Below are positions 50,871 to 61,122 of a DNA stretch of 64,000 nucleotides, piece after piece (the first letter of the stretch is position 1; the number at the start of each line of letters is the position of its first letter). The DNA lies in the IMG/VR virus record IMGVR_UViG_3300032286_000925, positions 31,386-95,385 of that record, one strand, 5' to 3'. The notes beneath the pieces were generated by a model. It worked only from the letters and a program-made list of their open reading frames with translations. It searched no databases and had not been told where the DNA came from. The stretch is from a virus. A program made the position numbers and the translations under genes.

Positions 50871-51062
50871 TTATTTATCTGACTTTTTTGAATCGCTAGC
50901 AGTTAGCTCAGCAACGGTGTTTTCTAGTTCTTTAGTTTTAGCCTGCTCCATAGCCAAAAGGGCCTCTAGTTCAGCATTCAGATTCATAGACCTAGCTAGC
51001 TGGTCACGAGTAATTGTTAATACGTTATTTAGAACGGCAATTTGATTCTGCTCTTCTGTCAT
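50871..51062 (-). CDS. Small coiled-coil protein
   Basis: 63 residues, one long helix with heptads (LARSMNLNAELEALLAMEQA, KTKELENTVAELTASD). AAGGAGAAAAA precedes ATG. Possibly an oligomeric scaffold; unknown. Confidence 0.55.
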   Translation of the reverse strand: MTEEQNQIAVLNNVLTITRDQLARSMNLNAELEALLAMEQAKTKELENTVAELTASDSKKSDK

Positions 51063-51124
51063 TTTTTCTCCTTGTTATGTGTAGTTACGTATAGTAGAAT
51101 TCTACACTATTTTTAAGCCATTAA

Positions 51125-51259
51125 TTATCTTAAAGTTTGGGCAGTATCAAGGGCTTCTTGATATGTTTGATGAGTGGATACTGTAGCTCCAGTTATCATA
51201 TCAACAACTAAAAACTCGAAAGATCCGTCTTCTTTATCTAATTTTATTATATTGTACAT
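51125..51259 (-). CDS. Small hypothetical protein
   Basis: 44 residues: MYNIIKLDKEDGSFEFLVVD, then MITGATVSTHQTYQEALDTA and QTLR. Beta hairpin then helix; TAGGAAAAT upstream of ATG 51259. It lies right after the tail gene at 51266. Unknown. Confidence 0.55.
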   Translation of the reverse strand: MYNIIKLDKEDGSFEFLVVDMITGATVSTHQTYQEALDTAQTLR

Positions 51260-51265
51260 ATTTTC

Positions 51266-54200
51266 CTAGCTTATTGGTACGATTGCAATCATTCTATCAG
51301 CTGCTGTAGCAGTGTAGGATGCGCTATTAGATTGAATTAAAAATAATATTCTATATAAGGTATTTGGTTGTCCAGTAAATAAGAACATGGTTGCGGCAGT
51401 GCTAGCCACAGTTCCACTGCACTGAGCAGAGTTAGTTATAGAAGCTTCTCGTCTAACCGTTCCAACAGTAGTCACTACACCATTAGAATCCAGCCCATCT
51501 CTAATTCTTATAGACCCATAAATAGATCCAGCAGCGTTTGAGCTAAGGCCTCGCAAAGAGAAATAAATCATAGATGCCCCGGAGGCGGGGGTTCTAAAAT
51601 ACCCCGATAACCCTACAGAACCGTTACCCATAGTTGTGCTAGTTGTTGTAGAATTATCACTAGAGAACATGTGTCCGGCATGAATAGCAGTGTCGGGGTC
51701 ATTGTCAATAAGAGTTTTTCGATTATCAATAGTATACCCAGTAGAAAAACTAGGATTATCCTGATAATCCCTAAATACAGTTTTGTCTGCTAAAACATCG
51801 AAAGTAGCTTGATTCGAAGAATCTACCCAAACTCCAGCACTAGCGATTCTAGATAGAGAGTCTGGGTCGGTTCCGTCAGAAGATCTGGCATACACTTTTG
51901 ATGCAACAATGTCATATCCAACTGCTGAATCTGAGGCTATATGTTGAGTTTTAGATTCAGTAGTCCAAGAACCATCAAACACGGAAAGCTTATATCTACC
52001 ACTGGATGCAATAAGAGAACTATAGTCACCAAAAGACTTGTTAAAAGTTATAGCACTTGCCTTTGATGTACCATATGATGAAAACATATTTCCGTAGATA
52101 TCTAAAGCAGATAGACTAGTTAGAGTTCCGACAACAGGATTAGATATCAACGGTTGACCGCTATTAGGAGTGTAAGAGATAGCATCCATATATGACATAG
52201 TTGCTTTTTGAGTGTCTAGGTTTATATCTATCCATTTTTTAGGGGTATATATGGAATATGAAGCTCCAGGAGTTCCGGACCAAGCCGACAAAGATGTCAA
52301 TGAGTTGCTTAAGCTAGAAGACGAAGTGTCTCCATAAAAAAACTGAGTTTGACTAGAGAACATAAAGTTATCTAAAGTCAGACCAACAAATTGAGTCGAA
52401 GACGGCGTTGTGTATATGCTAGAACTTACAGTCTGAATGGGAGATATACTTTCAGTATAAGAGTTTTCATATAAATATGGATAAACTCTCAAGTAAATTG
52501 GGCTAGCTGCAGTGTATCCAGTAGAATCTAAAGATTGATACTGAGACATAAGTTTGCTTGAATCCACTTCAATAGGGTCAAATGTGTAAGAGCTAGCACC
52601 AGTTAGAGCTAGGTTTGAATCAAAATTACCTTCAATATCATTGAAACAGTATTCATTATAAGGCTGAGCCGTATTTGCCCAAGCAGAAAGAGTGGCTGCA
52701 GAAACGACATTTTCTATAGCAGTCGTTGCCCCATTAGAAAATTCAATTTTCAGATTTCTAAGATTATATGCAGCATCTACTATTTTATATGCTGCAATTG
52801 GCCTAGATACTCCTGAAGAAGATCTACTATAGACAGTCAATGAAGATGTAGATGGTTGTCTATTTTTTCCATTTTTTAAATAAATAGTAGATCCAACTAT
52901 ATTATATATTTTAAATATACGAAAATATGGACTTAAATAATTAATAGTCCAGTACTGGTCAAATTGATCGACATCCAGAGCACTAAAATCTAAATAAACT
53001 TTATCTCCGGTAGTAAATCTGTGATTTGTTGCCGTCATTTTTAATTGGGAAACAGTTGCAGTTGGAGTATCGCTACTGCCCGAAATAAATGTCCCAGTTA
53101 CGCCATTAGTTATCGTAAATGTGGTGCCGTTGGCTGTAGCAATCTTAACATCTGTAAGATTATAGACAGCTGGATACACTCCAGTAATAGATACAACATC
53201 ATTCGCAGCAAAAGTATTAGCAGCTGTATAAGTAACTGTAGTTCCATTGCCAGTGACGTTAGTGATATCGGCAGTTTTATATATCGCTTCTAGTGCAGAA
53301 ACTTTTTGACCTAAGTTTTTTCTGTATATAGCTTTAGGCCTATCTGTCCCATCACTGTATGTTTTAGCTCCAACGGCTAAAGAACCGGTAGGAGCAACGT
53401 TTCTAGTGTTGTCTAGCCATATAGTTGTATTGTTTGGGGTGTTTAGAACAGTGTGGGTAGTATCTTTTGTGCCAGACCCAGTTGCAAAATCAACAGAAGC
53501 CGAGTCCAATAAACTTAAATCTAAATATACAATATCGCCAGTGGTAATATTGGTATAAGTAGCAGTTGTAGTGACGACAAGGGTCGTAGCATTTGCTGTA
53601 ACGCTTTGCACCAGCGGTCCCTGACCTTCAAAAACATTCTCAAAATATAAATCCCCAGAAAGATACATATTTTTACCAGCAGCTAGGTGGCCATTATTTA
53701 CCGCGGACTCATAATCAATTGCAACCTTTGCATAGTAAGAACTATCAAAAGCTGTGTTAGCAGAAGAGTACGATAATCCATATGTGCTATGGCTAGCATA
53801 AGTAAGCACTTGACCCTTAAAATCAAACCCTTCATAAACTCTTCCAGAGCTTCCTGACGTTCCGGCAAAGCTCCAGCTAGCTGTGTTGTATACGGAAGTT
53901 ACTCCAGTCTCAAAGCTAGGATTTAGTACATAATTTACAGGAGATGCTGAAGAATACGCGATGCCCTCTGTAGAAAAATATCCATAATCTAAGATTTGCT
54001 TTCCATAATCTCTAATATATAGACCAGCTATGTCTTTATTAGATAAAGAAACGTAGCCAGTATCATTAACAGGAGTTTTTGTGAGCACATCACCAATATT
54101 AGAACCAGAACTAACAAAAGAGATGGTATCAGAGGATACAGAGATAATTCTAAAAGATGTAGGAGAATTTAAACTAGTGTTTGTCGTTACAGAAACAAAT

Positions 54201-54730
54201 ACATAATCACCTAGCTGGTATGTATGATTAGGGCACGTTATTGTAGCCACATTGTTTTCCCTATAAACATCGGTTATTGCAGTTGGAGTGTCTGTGTACG
54301 ATTTAAAAAGACCGACGTAAGTTCCAGAAGTTATATTTTTATCAGTTCCACCAAAGTCAGAACTTTCTAAGAATGTACCAAAAAGCCTACTGGACCCCAC
54401 ATAACGCTCAACGGCTGGATTACTTATGTTCCAATAACCAATAGTTCCAGTCTCAGCATTAATGTTTCCTCTAACAAAAACATTGGCAAATTCTGCCGTC
54501 CCATAACCATTTATAGACCAACCAACTTCTCCAGGAATATAGTCACTACTCCGAATAGAATTAGTGACTAGCTGAACAGTGGACGACAACTTATCGCCAG
54601 TAATAGAAGAATCGGCTATTGAAGATAATTTATTTCTATTTTTTAAGTCAATAATGTCCTGATTAGCTGCAGCAATATATGCTGAAAAATCTGCATTTCT
54701 TCTTACTCTTTTATTCGCCAATTTTGTCAA
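51266..54730 (-). CDS. Large tail/baseplate protein
   Basis: 1154 residues from a TTG start inside the end of the upstream gene. SSIADSSITGDKLSSTVQLV, then GEVGWSINGYGTAEFANVFV, RGNINAETGTIGYWNI are typical of actinophage minor tail proteins; long beta-rich repeats (ITGVYPAVYNLTDVK) follow, and a C-terminal Ser/Thr-rich tip. Likely baseplate or side fibre. Confidence 0.7.
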   Translation of the reverse strand: MTKLANKRVRRNADFSAYIAAANQDIIDLKNRNKLSSIADSSITGDKLSSTVQLVTNSIRSSDYIPGEVGWSINGYGTAEFANVFVRGNINAETGTIGYWNISNPAVERYVGSSRLFGTFLESSDFGGTDKNITSGTYVGLFKSYTDTPTAITDVYRENNVATITCPNHTYQLGDYVFVSVTTNTSLNSPTSFRIISVSSDTISFVSSGSNIGDVLTKTPVNDTGYVSLSNKDIAGLYIRDYGKQILDYGYFSTEGIAYSSASPVNYVLNPSFETGVTSVYNTASWSFAGTSGSSGRVYEGFDFKGQVLTYASHSTYGLSYSSANTAFDSSYYAKVAIDYESAVNNGHLAAGKNMYLSGDLYFENVFEGQGPLVQSVTANATTLVVTTTATYTNITTGDIVYLDLSLLDSASVDFATGSGTKDTTHTVLNTPNNTTIWLDNTRNVAPTGSLAVGAKTYSDGTDRPKAIYRKNLGQKVSALEAIYKTADITNVTGNGTTVTYTAANTFAANDVVSITGVYPAVYNLTDVKIATANGTTFTITNGVTGTFISGSSDTPTATVSQLKMTATNHRFTTGDKVYLDFSALDVDQFDQYWTINYLSPYFRIFKIYNIVGSTIYLKNGKNRQPSTSSLTVYSRSSSGVSRPIAAYKIVDAAYNLRNLKIEFSNGATTAIENVVSAATLSAWANTAQPYNEYCFNDIEGNFDSNLALTGASSYTFDPIEVDSSKLMSQYQSLDSTGYTAASPIYLRVYPYLYENSYTESISPIQTVSSSIYTTPSSTQFVGLTLDNFMFSSQTQFFYGDTSSSSLSNSLTSLSAWSGTPGASYSIYTPKKWIDINLDTQKATMSYMDAISYTPNSGQPLISNPVVGTLTSLSALDIYGNMFSSYGTSKASAITFNKSFGDYSSLIASSGRYKLSVFDGSWTTESKTQHIASDSAVGYDIVASKVYARSSDGTDPDSLSRIASAGVWVDSSNQATFDVLADKTVFRDYQDNPSFSTGYTIDNRKTLIDNDPDTAIHAGHMFSSDNSTTTSTTMGNGSVGLSGYFRTPASGASMIYFSLRGLSSNAAGSIYGSIRIRDGLDSNGVVTTVGTVRREASITNSAQCSGTVASTAATMFLFTGQPNTLYRILFLIQSNSASYTATAADRMIAIVPIS

Positions 54731-57700
54731 CCTGCCAATCTGTAACTAAAGATAACTCTATCTGCTCAGGGAATGCCGGGTTATTTGGAACAGAAACTCG
54801 TATAGAATCAATTTTTCTAACAATCACATCTTTTCTAGGCTCAAGCGAGCTAGCTAATCTAGATTTAATATATTTATCCGTTACGTTGATAGTGCACCAT
54901 TGCCCTGGTTTATACGAACCTACAACAGGATTTAAAGAACCATTTACAGTGATAATAAAATTACCAATTGGGGGTCTAGACTCAGCTACATATTTTTTAG
55001 CTGATGTATAGAAATCAATCTCAGCATCAAACTGACCCCATTTGTCCACATTTATAACTGTCGGATCGGTAATAGGCCAATCTACTTTTTCCGTCCTATC
55101 GTAAATAGGCCAACCAGCTCTTAGCAAATCTTCAGACACTGCAGCGGCATATTTAGCATCTCCACCTAAAGCCTCAGAGTTTCCAGATACAAATATTCTT
55201 GTTGCAGAACTTTCAGCATTTTCAGCTAGATTTATATTTTGAATATTTCCAGGATATTCAAATACAACTTTATTGGCTCCTAAAATACTAGGGTCTACAA
55301 CCTGTCCAGGAGCCAACTTATGAACCACCTGTCTAGTCAATGGATCGGTTTGAGCCGGTAGAGATTCTAAATAATCAGTTAAAGTTGGAGGAGTAATTGG
55401 AATTATTGTAAAAGTTTTTGTAAACTGCTTTACCCCACCAATCTCAGACAATCCGCACTCAATACGGTAATCAAAACCGTCTACAAAATTTGTATACCTT
55501 TCCAATAAATCAGCAACATTTACTAAGTCGCTACCCCTAATAATCTCAGTCCTAAGTTTGATTGAACTATGAGCATTATCATCAAATCCTATACCTATAT
55601 TTGAATTATTGGAATATTCTCCATAAGTTCTTGCATACACAGTAGGAGACCTAACAACCATAGGAGCTGGAACAACAACACCAGTGACATCCGAATCAAA
55701 AGCAACTGGCGTAGCTAAAGTTAATGTGCCAGAATTACTTAGTGTATATTTTCCTTTTGCATATGTAACCGAAAAAGAAACACTATTTGGCCCAGAGCCA
55801 GTTATTGTTTTTGTACCCGTAAAGGCTGAATTGTAGGGAGATGGAAAACTACTAAGAGTTACGGTATCTCCAATAAAAAACGGATTAGATTTTGTTTTAT
55901 CAAAATAAACAGTAGCAATGTTAGAAACAACTTCAATATATCCGGTGTCCACCGGACTACTCCCACCAATGGTGTATGTAAAAGTGTTGCTATCTGGCAC
56001 AGAATTAACTTTAACTTGACTGTTTGAAGAATTTAGTGCTGCTCCTTGTTTGCTATGAATCCACAAAGTAATGTAGTCTCCAACATCCAAGCCATGGTCA
56101 ATTGCCGTAGCCGTGATATTCCTAGAATTTGATACAGATCTAGTTATATGAGTAACATCTTTAATATTAGGAGTAGTAGGTTTATAGTCCATGTACACTT
56201 GCCCAGCGGGAATAGAGTTTGGTATGCTTATGTAAGGGCTATTACTTAGGGTGTATGAAGTAAAACTATACTCAGAGCCGTCTTTTTTAGTAAACGGACT
56301 AACTATACTAAATACCGAGTCTGAAGTTACGGAAGTGACTTTGTACGCAGTGTCGTTAAGAGTTTCAAAAGGCACATTTCCACCATAGCTAGGGACTTTT
56401 TCATTTATAAAGTTTTTAAATGTAACTAAATCTCCAACCGCTAACCCATGCTTAGATGTTGCAGTTATAAATCCTTTAAGTGCCGCAGAGGCAGAAACTG
56501 AAGTGGCACCAAAAACACCGGTATGGGCAGGTAAACTGATTGTAAAATGCGTAGCATCTACAATTGATGCAACAGTTGCTTCTATGTTAAATACTCCTAC
56601 GTTAGGAACATTATATGTCGTTAAAGTTTTTGCCGGGCAAGCTATGGTTCCTGATGCTCCCGTTATGGATTTCCAAAAAGTAGTATTAGTTCCAGTTTTA
56701 TACTGTAAATGAAGAGTTCTATTGTCTGGAACTTCCTTGACAGTTATCCCAGAACCATTAAACTTTGTAAGTTTTTGATAGTTTCCGTTATAAGTACCAG
56801 AAACAAGACCAGCGACAGTTACAACTGATCCCACATCTGGAGAGTTATGATTTGTTGCTAGTTTGACAACTAGCGTTCCAGTTTTATCGTTATAGGTTAT
56901 AGACGAAATGTTTGGGGTGACAGCAGCGGCTGTGGTGGTAGTAGTTGACGATGGAGTAAATCCAGATAGAGTTACTTTCTCACCGACAGTGGCATTATGA
57001 TTAGTTGTAGTTTGGAATACCGGAAGCGATGGGTTAGAAGACGTTACAGAGTTTATAGATACCGTCCTAGCTACGGACACAGACTCAGAGACAGAAGCAG
57101 TAGTAAAAGTTAGAATAGGGTTAGAGTTACCATCCACCCCAGACACTACAGACCCTATAGTAGCTCCCTTTTGCGGCGGAAGAGTGGCTGTAGTTCTATA
57201 AGAAAAAGTATAGTCAGTACAATCAAAAACTTGAACTGGGGTTCCCCCATTCTCAAAAGCATCGTAATATGTACCGTTAAAAGAGATAACTACATAGTCA
57301 CCATCTATAAACGGGTTTCTACCCCCCGTAGTTATGGTTGCAACGGTGCCTTCGGTTTTTACAGACTGTATTGAGGCAGATCTTGTAACTATAGCACCTA
57401 TTTTAGTTTTAGTTCTAGTTACAGTGCCTGTCTGAGGAGAGCCAAAAAAATCTTTTTTGTCTTTTACTTCAGTTATTCTATATGAAAACTTATTAGCACC
57501 GGGATTGGTATTTGTAACGGTATAAGCCTTGTTAGGGGCATAGTGCGTTTGGGCGGATTTATCTGCATTAGTTGGATTTAATTTAATAGTTACTGTATCA
57601 CCAACACCGATATTATGCCTCTGTTTGGTAGTTATAGTTACAGTTGCAGTATTGTTTTTATCACTAGTGTAGTAGTCTTTACTTAGAATAGTGCTGACAG

Positions 57701-59570
57701 CATCTGGTTCTACATCAGTGTCTTGTTGTAGCTCATACGGACTGTAGAAATTAATCCAAGAATTTCCAGATTTAGTTACAGTAGCCGATCCACCAGCTAC
57801 GGCATATGCCACATCAGCCCCAGGTTTAGAGTATTCAATGTAATATAAACTAGAACGAGCTGGATCGGTTCCAGTATTTTCAATCATATACTCTCCATCA
57901 AAAGCTGTGCTAGGAAAATTTACCTCAATAGTGTCTCCAACTTTTAATTTAAAAGCATCAAAATTAGACGCTGAAAAATATAATCTAACGCTGTTATCAG
58001 CCTTACTACGAGCATAGATAGGGACATCTATTCCATCATCAACCTCATCTAAAGTTACATACCCGTTGTATAGAGGAGCAGTCCAATTTAATCCATCAAC
58101 GTTTGCAACTTTTATTTCATCTTTATTAGTAAATCCGTGAGAACCTTTTAGATATAATTTAAGTCTTTTAATGGGCACTGAAAGGGTGGCATAGTTTTTA
58201 GTGCTATCGCCAACTTTTGAACTCTCTTCTTTAATGTCGTATTTTGTGTCAGAATAGTTAGAGTCGGTTATTTGTATAGTTTTTTCATCAATAATGGCTG
58301 AAATAAAAGGCGCAACATCGTCAGTTTTATAGGAAACGGTATTAGTTTTTTTTGTGTCGGTGCTGTTAATTTTAAACATTACCGGGGCTTTGTCTTCAGT
58401 ATCTATGATTATTGAATACCCCATAGAAAAACCATGTGGATTAGAAAATTTAAGGGTAACTACTCCAGCAGCTCTACTTATGTTTGTAATATATTGCGGT
58501 GGCCAAGGCGCTATTTCTCTATATTGAATAAAGTTTTTTACTTCTGACATACTTGTAGTGGCAATATCCTTTAAATACACTGGAACTTTATTGCCATCTT
58601 TATCTATAGTTTGAGGATTAGACACATTAAATTTAAAAGTATACGGATTTAAAATCTCAGAGATTGTTTGAGTACCATTTAGAGTGGGGTCTATATTAGC
58701 TAGCTCTATTCTTTGACCGACTGCAAAGTTGTGACTTTCTGTCGTAGTTATGGTGGCCACTCCAGCTGTGCCATAGTTGTTTGCATCCTTATTTGACACT
58801 ACAAGATTTTTAGTGGAAGCAGTTACAGGAATTCTTACCCCTGCTTCGGCAAATTCATTAGCAAAATTTATATCAATATAGTCATTAAAAACATCACTTA
58901 GGATGTTTCTAATGTATTGATAAGTATCCACCTTAGCCGTTATGCTGACATTTTCGTAAACTCCATTAGGAAGAGACGGTATATTTAACCAGAACATTGT
59001 AGAACCAGGTTCAGTCGGATTGCTAGTTAAAGGGTAGTAGTCACTATATTTCATTTGAGCCGATGTAGTAAACTCTACGTACACATAGTTAATTTTATTG
59101 TCAGTGGCGACCTCCAAAGGTGTATCCATAGGCCTATCTAAAAGAACCAATGTGTTACTAGACAACTGTTTATTTTTAGTTAGCGTGGCAGAGTAAGAGT
59201 AAGATTTTGTTTTCCAAATTAGTCTATGAGATAAGTAGCTAGTAAACTCTGAAGCAGATATAGACAGACTTCTTCCAACCATATCATAAGTTCTTCCCCA
59301 AATAATGCCGCCCCAAACACACTGATCATCCCTTAGAACAAATAACGCAGTTTTACCGGGAAGTGTTGCATTATAGAGATTTAAATTATCAGTTTGCTCA
59401 GACACAGTAATTTTCCCATCAAAGATGCCGGCCTGCTTTAGAGCGAGCTCGTAATTTACATCTTCAAATGGCACTTCACCAATGATTTTATTGCTAAGTA
59501 TGTCCACAGTGTAGTACTTGTAGCGAGGAGCATTAGTGCTTGTAATGGGTACAAGATTTACTTCTGACAT
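54711..59570 (-). CDS. Very large minor tail protein
   Basis: 1619 residues. N-terminal third (PFEDVNYELALKQAGIFDGK, DDQCVWGGIIWGRTYDMVGR) looks like the Tal/gp27-type hub; a long middle is built of repeated modules (VGDTVTIKLNP, HNIGVGDTVTI, ATTNHNATVGEKVTLSGF); C-terminal KVVFEYPGNIQNINLAENAE returns to the hub. Baseplate/tail-tip protein. Confidence 0.75.
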   Translation of the reverse strand: MSEVNLVPITSTNAPRYKYYTVDILSNKIIGEVPFEDVNYELALKQAGIFDGKITVSEQTDNLNLYNATLPGKTALFVLRDDQCVWGGIIWGRTYDMVGRSLSISASEFTSYLSHRLIWKTKSYSYSATLTKNKQLSSNTLVLLDRPMDTPLEVATDNKINYVYVEFTTSAQMKYSDYYPLTSNPTEPGSTMFWLNIPSLPNGVYENVSITAKVDTYQYIRNILSDVFNDYIDINFANEFAEAGVRIPVTASTKNLVVSNKDANNYGTAGVATITTTESHNFAVGQRIELANIDPTLNGTQTISEILNPYTFKFNVSNPQTIDKDGNKVPVYLKDIATTSMSEVKNFIQYREIAPWPPQYITNISRAAGVVTLKFSNPHGFSMGYSIIIDTEDKAPVMFKINSTDTKKTNTVSYKTDDVAPFISAIIDEKTIQITDSNYSDTKYDIKEESSKVGDSTKNYATLSVPIKRLKLYLKGSHGFTNKDEIKVANVDGLNWTAPLYNGYVTLDEVDDGIDVPIYARSKADNSVRLYFSASNFDAFKLKVGDTIEVNFPSTAFDGEYMIENTGTDPARSSLYYIEYSKPGADVAYAVAGGSATVTKSGNSWINFYSPYELQQDTDVEPDAVSTILSKDYYTSDKNNTATVTITTKQRHNIGVGDTVTIKLNPTNADKSAQTHYAPNKAYTVTNTNPGANKFSYRITEVKDKKDFFGSPQTGTVTRTKTKIGAIVTRSASIQSVKTEGTVATITTGGRNPFIDGDYVVISFNGTYYDAFENGGTPVQVFDCTDYTFSYRTTATLPPQKGATIGSVVSGVDGNSNPILTFTTASVSESVSVARTVSINSVTSSNPSLPVFQTTTNHNATVGEKVTLSGFTPSSTTTTTAAAVTPNISSITYNDKTGTLVVKLATNHNSPDVGSVVTVAGLVSGTYNGNYQKLTKFNGSGITVKEVPDNRTLHLQYKTGTNTTFWKSITGASGTIACPAKTLTTYNVPNVGVFNIEATVASIVDATHFTISLPAHTGVFGATSVSASAALKGFITATSKHGLAVGDLVTFKNFINEKVPSYGGNVPFETLNDTAYKVTSVTSDSVFSIVSPFTKKDGSEYSFTSYTLSNSPYISIPNSIPAGQVYMDYKPTTPNIKDVTHITRSVSNSRNITATAIDHGLDVGDYITLWIHSKQGAALNSSNSQVKVNSVPDSNTFTYTIGGSSPVDTGYIEVVSNIATVYFDKTKSNPFFIGDTVTLSSFPSPYNSAFTGTKTITGSGPNSVSFSVTYAKGKYTLSNSGTLTLATPVAFDSDVTGVVVPAPMVVRSPTVYARTYGEYSNNSNIGIGFDDNAHSSIKLRTEIIRGSDLVNVADLLERYTNFVDGFDYRIECGLSEIGGVKQFTKTFTIIPITPPTLTDYLESLPAQTDPLTRQVVHKLAPGQVVDPSILGANKVVFEYPGNIQNINLAENAESSATRIFVSGNSEALGGDAKYAAAVSEDLLRAGWPIYDRTEKVDWPITDPTVINVDKWGQFDAEIDFYTSAKKYVAESRPPIGNFIITVNGSLNPVVGSYKPGQWCTINVTDKYIKSRLASSLEPRKDVIVRKIDSIRVSVPNNPAFPEQIELSLVTDWQVDKIGE

Positions 59571-59605
59571 TATATCATCACGTCCAATCGTCTCTAAAGA
59601 CTATT

Positions 59606-61108
59606 TTACCCTATCCAGCCAGATCTATATTTTACAGTTACTACAGGAGTTGTAGATGTGCCTGTTTGGGTGAACGTAAATATATTATTCCCTGGATTTA
59701 GCTTTATCCAAGAAATATTAGCATCTAATGTAGATCTAGAGCCATCCGGAATACCTCTATATAGTACGGTTGTATTGTATGTATCAAGTTCTAGGGTATC
59801 AGCAACACTTAGAGTGGCAATACTGGTAGCTGGGTTTGTAGCCGTGGACACTACTTGCTTAGAAATACTCCCACCATAATAAGTTCCAGACCCGCTGAGA
59901 CCGGTTGAAAAAGTAAACTTTTTATTGTCCCCACCAACTGACGCTAAAGCAACCGTCTGCTCGCCATTAAATGAGGCATTACCCGCACCAGAAATATACA
60001 CCTTGTCGGTTGTAGACAATCCGTGAGCCGCAGCGCACGTTACGGTAGCTACTCCAGCAGAAAGCGCAATACTAGTCACGGTGGTAATAGGATTTGCATA
60101 AGTAAATGAGTTAGTACTGACGGATGTTAGTGTGACAGGGCTAGTTTCATTAAAAACAGAATCGATTCCAGCTATAGTTACGGTATCACCTGCAAAAAAT
60201 CCATGATTAGGGGAAGTTAATGTTGCAAACCCGGCCAAGCATTGCTTATCGGTAATGGTGGTTCCAGCACTACTTGTGCTATACGTGTTTGATCTTAAAG
60301 ATTGAATAATCTTTATAGATTTACCAGTAGTTGTATTGGTAATGGTTGCTGGAGCGGTCATAGGGCCAGTTATTTTAAATATTGCGCCAACAGGGGTATT
60401 CCCCTGATTAACTATAGTATTATTTGATCCATCAAAAGTTAAGGGGTTTGTGACATCAGTAGATGATTTTATTGTGTAACCTATTTTTGTATCGTTTGTT
60501 GGATCAAAAGTTGGAGGCCAGCTAGTGTAGTTTTTATTGGTAGAGTTGTACCAATCAAACTTTATAGGGTTTACTGCTCGAAGGGTTACGCTAAAATCTA
60601 CTCTACCTCTAGCATTTCTTACTGTAAAATCTGGTTGACCTTCAAGTCTGATATAAGCAGCTTTTACAACACTCTCTTTGACAAACAACCAACCACCAGA
60701 GTACACTAAGTCAAACATCTTAGCAAGCTGATCACGCGCTGCAGGTAGGTATGACGGGTCTGGAGGAAGAATAGACCCTTGGAATGTAAGCTCACGGACA
60801 GTCCAGCGCCCACGTACATCGTATGAGCCATCATCAAGACCGCGAGGAATATCAGGCACCTCAGCGTTTGGAAGCTCCCACCAACCATCTATGTCGGTAC
60901 ACACCCAAACAACGTTGTTGCTCGGGTCAATGCTATTAAACAGAAGACTTGATATAGTTCCATCTAAATTTTGCTTTTGTATTTGAATATCACCGTCAAG
61001 TTTTAGTCCGGTAACGTACGGGTACGGCATAGGACGCAACGCGTCGTGTACCGATTTAGTCTCAAACGCTTGCGTGGTTTGACTTATTCCATTACTATAG
61101 TATGCCAT
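59606..61108 (-). CDS. Distal-tail-type protein
   Basis: 500 residues. GLDDGSYDVRGRWTVRELTF, QGSILPPDPSYLPAARDQLA and FTVRNARGRVDFSVTLRAVN are like the Dit/minor tail protein next to the tape measure in actinophages; a repeated module (CAAAHGLSTTDKVYISGAGN) similar to that of the larger tail gene is inserted. Links tube and baseplate. Confidence 0.7.
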   Translation of the reverse strand: MAYYSNGISQTTQAFETKSVHDALRPMPYPYVTGLKLDGDIQIQKQNLDGTISSLLFNSIDPSNNVVWVCTDIDGWWELPNAEVPDIPRGLDDGSYDVRGRWTVRELTFQGSILPPDPSYLPAARDQLAKMFDLVYSGGWLFVKESVVKAAYIRLEGQPDFTVRNARGRVDFSVTLRAVNPIKFDWYNSTNKNYTSWPPTFDPTNDTKIGYTIKSSTDVTNPLTFDGSNNTIVNQGNTPVGAIFKITGPMTAPATITNTTTGKSIKIIQSLRSNTYSTSSAGTTITDKQCLAGFATLTSPNHGFFAGDTVTIAGIDSVFNETSPVTLTSVSTNSFTYANPITTVTSIALSAGVATVTCAAAHGLSTTDKVYISGAGNASFNGEQTVALASVGGDNKKFTFSTGLSGSGTYYGGSISKQVVSTATNPATSIATLSVADTLELDTYNTTVLYRGIPDGSRSTLDANISWIKLNPGNNIFTFTQTGTSTTPVVTVKYRSGWIG

Positions 61109-61122
61109 GTATGCCTCTTATT

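Noticed and set aside
53045-53293. Plus-strand open frame inside the tail gene
   Set aside because: No ribosome-binding site and antisense to a long tail gene of consistent composition.
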